From: Mycolicibacterium neoaurum
GTDB taxonomy: Bacteria > Actinomycetota > Actinomycetes > Mycobacteriales > Mycobacteriaceae
Direction: 5' to 3'
Assembly: GCF_036946495.1 (NCBI RefSeq)
Contig: NZ_JAQIIX010000002.1
Location: forward strand, 2,294,001 to 2,358,000
Length of the DNA stretch: 64,000 nt
Within the stretch, counting starts at the first letter, position 1; each line of letters starts with the position of its first letter. Of this stretch, positions 59,959 to 64,000 are shown in pieces. The translations under genes were made by a program, and so were the position numbers. Under the pieces are notes generated by a model, which was given only the letters and a program-made list of their open reading frames with translations, searched no databases and was not told the DNA's origin.

Positions 59959-60147
59959 CCACGAGGCGATGCGCCGCCGAGCGCGGCGCGCTCGACACAG
60001 CTGGCAGGTCTTCGGACTCACAGGCGCACACCCAATGGGTGTTCCTAGTGGCCGTCGCTTCCCGGTGCTGCGCACCAGTGCCATTGACGGCGGTCGTTCC
60101 TGCATACCGCTGCGGGACAGTCCCGGATTCCCACCGGGTTCCCTCTC
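59959..60147 (-). ncRNA. Cobalamin (B12) riboswitch upstream of metE
   Basis: On the minus strand this is the same 189-base element as at 55567-55755: the first 63 bases are identical and the B12 box (60001-60019) matches. Differences fall mainly in the variable stems. It lies about 100 bases before the metE start. Homology to the other leader extends to an ACTGGTCTGCTG shared further upstream (55512 and 60205-60216). Confidence 0.94.
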
Positions 60148-60438
60148 ACCACGGGTCGATGCCGACCGCGTGACTCGATGCCGACAGCGCAGAACTCACG
60201 CCGTCAGCAGACCAGTTGCAGGTGGAACTGTACCGGTATGAGGTCCGGCCATCGACCGCTCCGAGTCGCCCAAACCCGATGTGCCGACTGGTCGCCCCAC
60301 CTGATGTTTCGATGCGGCAACCGTGTCCGGTGAGAACGCCGCACGTCACGGCCTCTTTCGGGGCTGAGAGCGCACTCAGCGAGCCATGAGGTTGGCGCGG
60401 CTTTGCGCGAAATCCGCCGCGGCTGGTTATGGTCGGCT
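60148..60438. other. Intergenic region metE leader / glucanase
   Basis: The 290 bp between the metE riboswitch and the glucanase gene contain the metE promoter side of the leader and a TCGATGCCGAC direct repeat near 60160-60182, which I cannot assign. No other gene is seen. Confidence 0.5.
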
Positions 60439-61305
60439 GTGCCTGAATTCGATCGACGCAGTGCGATGTTGATGCTCGGACTCGGTGCGGCGGCCGCCGC
60501 GCTCCCCGCCGCGACCGCCCACGGCGAGCCATTACCCGGTGATCTGGGCCCCGGGCCGGGGGCTCCCACACCCGAAGCGGCGGCGCCGCCCATCCTGTGG
60601 CAGGACGAATTCAACGGTCCGGCCGGGTCACCGCCGGACCCCGCGTCGTGGTTCATCGTCCCGCAGCGTGAAACCATCCGGAACCCGGTCGAGTGGGACA
60701 AGCCTTTCAACATGGGCCGCTATGTCACCGACCAGGAACACGTGTTCCAGGACGGCAACGGCAACCTGGTCATCCGCGCCACCGAGGGGCCGGGTGCCAA
60801 TATCCAGGAGAAGTTCGCCAGCGCCAAGATCATCGGTAACTGGCGGGGCGGAGTGGGGACGACCTGGGAGGCGCGCGTCAAACTGAACTGCCTGACCAAC
60901 GGCGCGTGGCCGGCCTTCTGGTTGATCAACGACAATCCGGTGCGCGGCGGCGAGGTCGACCTGTTCGAGTGGTACGGCAATCAGGATTGGCCGTCGGGCA
61001 CCACCGTTCACGCGCGGCTGGACGGCACCCAGTTCCAGACGTTCAAACACCCCATCGACAGCAATTGGCACACCTGGCGGATGACGTGGAAGCCCGAGGG
61101 CATGTACTTCTGGCGCGATTACGAACCGGGCATGGAACCGTTCTGGACGGTTCGCGCGAATTCGTTGGGAGAATGGCCGTTCAACGATCCGGGCTTCACG
61201 ATGGCTCCGGTGTTCAACATCGCCATCGGTGGTTCCGGTGGCCGTGAGCCAGCTGGCGGCAACTATCCCGCCGAGATGCTGATCGACTGGATCCGGGTCT
61301 TCTGA
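60439..61305 (+). CDS. Secreted GH16 family beta-glucanase-like protein (Rv0315-like)
   Basis: A ~288-residue protein (from GTG 60439; an earlier start at 60403 is possible). Twin-arginine signal: FDRRSAMLMLGLGAAAAALP. GH16 catalytic motif E172-V-D174-L-F-E177-W, nucleophile and acid/base Glu, is intact. WRGGVGTTWEARVKLNC and the last lines to EMLIDWIRVF match M. tuberculosis Rv0315. Likely hydrolyses a beta-1,3-linked glucan outside the cell. It is convergent with another glycosidase gene across a long terminator. Confidence 0.85.
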   Translation: MPEFDRRSAMLMLGLGAAAAALPAATAHGEPLPGDLGPGPGAPTPEAAAPPILWQDEFNGPAGSPPDPASWFIVPQRETIRNPVEWDKPFNMGRYVTDQEHVFQDGNGNLVIRATEGPGANIQEKFASAKIIGNWRGGVGTTWEARVKLNCLTNGAWPAFWLINDNPVRGGEVDLFEWYGNQDWPSGTTVHARLDGTQFQTFKHPIDSNWHTWRMTWKPEGMYFWRDYEPGMEPFWTVRANSLGEWPFNDPGFTMAPVFNIAIGGSGGREPAGGNYPAEMLIDWIRVF

Positions 61306-61324
61306 CCACTGGATTACCAAGTCT

Positions 61325-61386
61325 GGCACGGCGAACGAAACCGGCCGTGGCGGCGAGTGCGCCGCCCCGGCCGGTATCGCCGTGCC
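61325..61386. terminator. Long bidirectional terminator between the two glycosidase genes
   Basis: Outer arms GGCACGGCGA (61325-61334) and TCGCCGTGCC (61377-61386), plus inner ACCGGCCG/CGGCCGGT and GGCGGCG/CGCCGCC, form an almost continuous hairpin. The last base pair touches the stop of the convergent gene. Confidence 0.85.
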
Positions 61387-63167
61387 TACTCGGTCGAACC
61401 GGCGTCCGAGCCCGTGGACCCGTTGTCGCTGGATCCGGACGAATCCGTGGTGGAATTCGCTGTTGTTGAGCTTGAGTCGGTATCAGTCGACCCCGTTCCC
61501 GAACCCGACGAACGGGTGGTCGAGTCGTTCGTCACCGCGTCTTGCCCGCCGGTGCTGTCGGCCGTGTTCGCGGTGTCGGTGTCGGCCGTGTCGGCCGTGT
61601 CCGACTCAGCGGTCGTCGTCCGTGAGGTGGCGGTCCGAGGGGTGGTGCTCTCGGGCTCGGCCTGAGTGGCCTCGATGACCGCCGCCCGCGACGAATCGGT
61701 GCTCTCCAACGCGGGATCGGTTGCGCTGGTGGGTGTGTCGACCTCATTGTCGATCGTTGCGGTCGTGGTACGCCACGTCGTGGCGGGTTCGGTCGTTCCC
61801 GCGACGGGTTGTGTCGTGGTGGTGGCGGTATCGGCCGGCTGGCCCCAGGCCGCCGCCCAGTTGGCCGCCGCTTCGGCCAGGGCTGCCTGCCAATTCGCCA
61901 CTGCCTCGGCCACCGGATCGGCCGGCGTCGGCTCCTCGACCACGGGAGCCTCCGGCAGCACCGGAGCGTCCGGCAACTCCTCCAGCGTCGGCAGTTCCTC
62001 CACCGGGATGCCACCTTCCGGGACGTGGCCATTCTCGGCGATCCAAGCCTGGACCACAGTGGCGGCCTGTTTGGGGGTGTAGTTGTCGCGGAACAGGCCC
62101 CAGGTGTCCTCGACCTCGTTCGAACCAGAATCCCGGTCGACCAACGAGTAGATGAATTGTGGCCCCACGCCGTCGAGTTCGGACCAGGTCGTCATGAAGT
62201 CGTCGATGAACTCGGCCTGCTGGGCCTCGGAGACATAGGACGTGGGCAGGCCGTACTCGCTTGTCCACACGGTCTTGTCGCCGTCACCGTACTGCGCCAT
62301 GAGGTCCTGCATGGCCTGCAACTGTCCGACCGCCGATATCTCATTGCCGAAGCCGTCGCCGAACTTCCAATCGTAGTTGTACGGGTGGTAGGACAGCGCG
62401 TCGAAATATCCCGCTGCGCCGCTTTCGTACATCGTCTCGACGAAGTCGACGGGATTGATGTTCACCCCACCCCAGCTGAGTCCGGCGGTGACCACACCAC
62501 CGACGACGGTGCCAGTGGGGTCGACCTCCTTGACCGCCGTGTACCCGGCCTTCAACAACTCGGTGTAGGCGGCCGGATCCGGACGCGGACTCCAGAACAC
62601 GAAACTCTGTGGCTCATTCCAGATTTCGTATGCGGAGATACGGGCGGTTTCCGGGTCACCCGCACCGGCGCCGTACCGTTCGGCCAACGCGCCCATGAAG
62701 TTGCCGAAATCCTCGGGGTCGCGCGGCGCACCGTAGGCCGAGTCCTGGACATCCGATGCCCAGGTCGGGGTGCTCGTGACAGCGCCCATCACGGCGATCC
62801 CGCGTTCATAGGCGGCATCGACCACCTTGTCCACCTCACTCCAGTTGTAGACCCCGGGTGCAGGCTCCACGGCTCGCCACGGCACGAAGATCCGAACCTG
62901 CGTGACGCCGAGGGATTGCATGGTGTCCAATGCGACCTCCACCTCGGCCGGCGTCATGAAGTACAGCTCGGATTCGGCGATGCCGACGGCGTTGGGAGAG
63001 GTATCAATGGCCGCGGCGAGCGCCACCTGGGCTGATACCTGTCGGACATCCTGCGTCGGTGGAGGCGCAGTGCCGGTCGGGATCGCCGCTGCGACCAGGG
63101 TCACTGCAAACAATGGCGCTGCTACTGAGCAAAGTGGCTTTGCTGATCGCTGCCAGGGCCCCCACAT
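61386..63167 (-). CDS. Secreted clan GH-A glycosidase with Ser/Thr-rich tail
   Basis: A 593-residue exported protein. Signal region about 10-30. The (beta/alpha)8 catalytic domain covers about 55-375: VRIFVPWRAVEPAPGVYNW, acid/base E185 in YEIWNEPQSF, nucleophile E304 in VWTSEYGLP. This is the GH5/GH39-like clan; exact family and substrate are unsure. From about 395 comes a PE/PV linker, an Ala/Trp helix, then a ~180-residue Ser/Thr/Asp low-complexity tail likely surface exposed or glycosylated. ATG at 63167 follows GGGAGAAGG. Confidence 0.82.
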   Translation of the reverse strand: MWGPWQRSAKPLCSVAAPLFAVTLVAAAIPTGTAPPPTQDVRQVSAQVALAAAIDTSPNAVGIAESELYFMTPAEVEVALDTMQSLGVTQVRIFVPWRAVEPAPGVYNWSEVDKVVDAAYERGIAVMGAVTSTPTWASDVQDSAYGAPRDPEDFGNFMGALAERYGAGAGDPETARISAYEIWNEPQSFVFWSPRPDPAAYTELLKAGYTAVKEVDPTGTVVGGVVTAGLSWGGVNINPVDFVETMYESGAAGYFDALSYHPYNYDWKFGDGFGNEISAVGQLQAMQDLMAQYGDGDKTVWTSEYGLPTSYVSEAQQAEFIDDFMTTWSELDGVGPQFIYSLVDRDSGSNEVEDTWGLFRDNYTPKQAATVVQAWIAENGHVPEGGIPVEELPTLEELPDAPVLPEAPVVEEPTPADPVAEAVANWQAALAEAAANWAAAWGQPADTATTTTQPVAGTTEPATTWRTTTATIDNEVDTPTSATDPALESTDSSRAAVIEATQAEPESTTPRTATSRTTTAESDTADTADTDTANTADSTGGQDAVTNDSTTRSSGSGTGSTDTDSSSTTANSTTDSSGSSDNGSTGSDAGSTE

Positions 63168-63613
63168 GATGCCTTCTCCCAACTTCCGAGATCTCGGATA
63201 ATCGTGATGTGATACGGATCACTCCGCTGAACACTCGAGAAGTACCCGGCCATTTTTGTCGTTAATCCAAGAAGTTCAGAAAACTCTCTATAAAGGCGTA
63301 TCAACTGCTTGCATATTTGCGTAGTCACAGTTGAAAGTCGTAATGAGCACGTTGGAGACCAGGTAGGGGCCAGATCTCCGCGAAAGCCGCATAGCGAAAA
63401 ATATTGGCCGAAGGGCGGGTCCAAATTGCGCAGCACAGTACCGATAGTGAAATTATCAAGATTGAAAATTGCACTGGGTGAACAATTGTTCTGCACGCTT
63501 GGTGCCGCGCTCGGCAATTTGCCACGATTGCAACCGTGGTGGAAAGTGCCCAGTCGGGAGCCCGCGTCAGGGGCCGTGGGTCTTGGCGAACTGGCGGATT
63601 GGGACAGTTGGGG
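63168..63613. other. 446-bp gap, relatively AT-rich
   Basis: Between the glycosidase start and the GNAT gene. It has A/T runs (GAAAAATATTGG, GTGAAATTATCAAGATTGAA) unlike the surrounding DNA, and probably contains the glycosidase promoter. No credible gene, hairpin or repeat was found. Confidence 0.5.
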
Positions 63614-64000
63614 CTATAGGCCCAGTTGAGCGCGTACCGCGGGGATGCCCACGAGTTCGATGTCGTCGCGCCGTTGCGCAGTCCACTGCGCCCGGTCCAT
63701 GGCGAAGGACAGCATCGTGTCGGGTTTGTCGCGGCGCAGCGCCAAGTCTGCGCCGGTGTAGGTGTATGGCAGCGAGCGGGTCACGCCAAGTGACGCGAGA
63801 TTGTCATGCCATGCCCGGGTCGTCGCACGTTCGCCGCCGAGGCCGGCGAACAGCAGGTGCAGCGCAGCGTGCCGCATCTCCAAGCCCAGTCCGCGGCCCT
63901 GGAATTCGAGGCCCAACCAGGACCCCGTGCCGGCGACACGCATGGTGGGGAAATTGGTGGCGGTCAACGTGCACATCCCCACCAGTCGATGCTCTCGATC
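63614..64000 (-). CDS. GNAT-family N-acetyltransferase (partial, 5' end outside window)
   Basis: The last 128 residues of a GNAT acetyltransferase; the frame is open to the right edge (..DREHRLVGMCTLTATNFP), so the gene starts beyond the window. Acetyl-CoA loop LEFQGRGLGLEMRHAAL (Q/R-x-x-G-x-G/A) is clear, and ARAWHDNLAS-like ATTRAWHDNLASLGV follows as in the RimJ/RimL group. Substrate unknown; could modify a small molecule or protein N-terminus. Confidence 0.82.
   Translation of the reverse strand, partial: DREHRLVGMCTLTATNFPTMRVAGTGSWLGLEFQGRGLGLEMRHAALHLLFAGLGGERATTRAWHDNLASLGVTRSLPYTYTGADLALRRDKPDTMLSFAMDRAQWTAQRRDDIELVGIPAVRAQLGL

Noticed and set aside
1..64000. tRNA, rRNA, insertion sequences or phage genes
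   Set aside because: None seen on either strand when reading the gaps; no transposase, integrase or cloverleaf-like sequence.

Overview
The window is high-GC actinobacterial DNA with a complete ESX-3 type VII secretion locus, PE/PPE genes, FadD2/FadE6 and mycobacterial regulators. Gene order from about 5.7 to 44 kb follows the Mycobacterium tuberculosis Rv0269c-Rv0296c and Rv0308-Rv0312 neighbourhoods. The extra genes (Nit1C cluster edge, Stf0 with CysD/CysNC, a large metabolic island) point to an environmental, fast-growing mycobacterium (Mycolicibacterium, M. smegmatis-like). Gene names are assigned by recognising the proteins and their order; no search was run.

Layout. 0-1 kb: end of a leftward Nit1C-type cluster (nitrilase and Sll0783-family protein). 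1.2-5.5 kb: LysR regulator, ferritin-like protein, TetR regulator, Acg-type nitroreductase with a possible DosR box, and a STAS protein followed by a 20-codon ORF. 5.7-16.9 kb: stand-alone LigD-type polymerase, fadD2, SDR, fadE6, a TetR/hydrolase/dehydrogenase operon divergent from a glyoxalase-fold gene, a second TetR and an MpaB-like oxygenase. 17.0-31.5 kb: ESX-3 (eccA3-eccB3-eccC3-PE-PPE-esxG-esxH-espG3-eccD3-mycP3-eccE3) behind two IdeR-like boxes. 31.5-39.6 kb: hydrolase, amidohydrolase, tam, then the sulfate-activation/sulfotransferase operon stf0-cysD-cysNC and a sulfatase. 39.7-47 kb: NUDIX, two PAP2 proteins, L,D-transpeptidase-like protein, SnoaL-like protein, a Thr/Pro-rich Hsp70-like membrane protein and an exported M15-like peptidase. 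47-60.2 kb: prpR, prpDBC, pyc, a cobalamin riboswitch with an MTHFR-like gene and a folP paralogue, and metE with its own cobalamin riboswitch. 60.4-64 kb: two secreted glycoside hydrolases and a partial GNAT gene.

The most striking segment is 47-60.2 kb. It puts three cobalamin-independent solutions side by side: the methylcitrate cycle (instead of methylmalonyl-CoA mutase), MetE (instead of MetH), and a riboswitch-controlled folate-methyl supply. The two riboswitches are near-identical inverted copies flanking the methionine/folate genes. The pyruvate carboxylase gene is translationally coupled to prpC and carries a one-base insertion in a G run that splits its frame.

No tRNA, rRNA, CRISPR array, insertion sequence or prophage gene was seen. 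Many long open frames antisense to real genes are high-GC artefacts and are left out.
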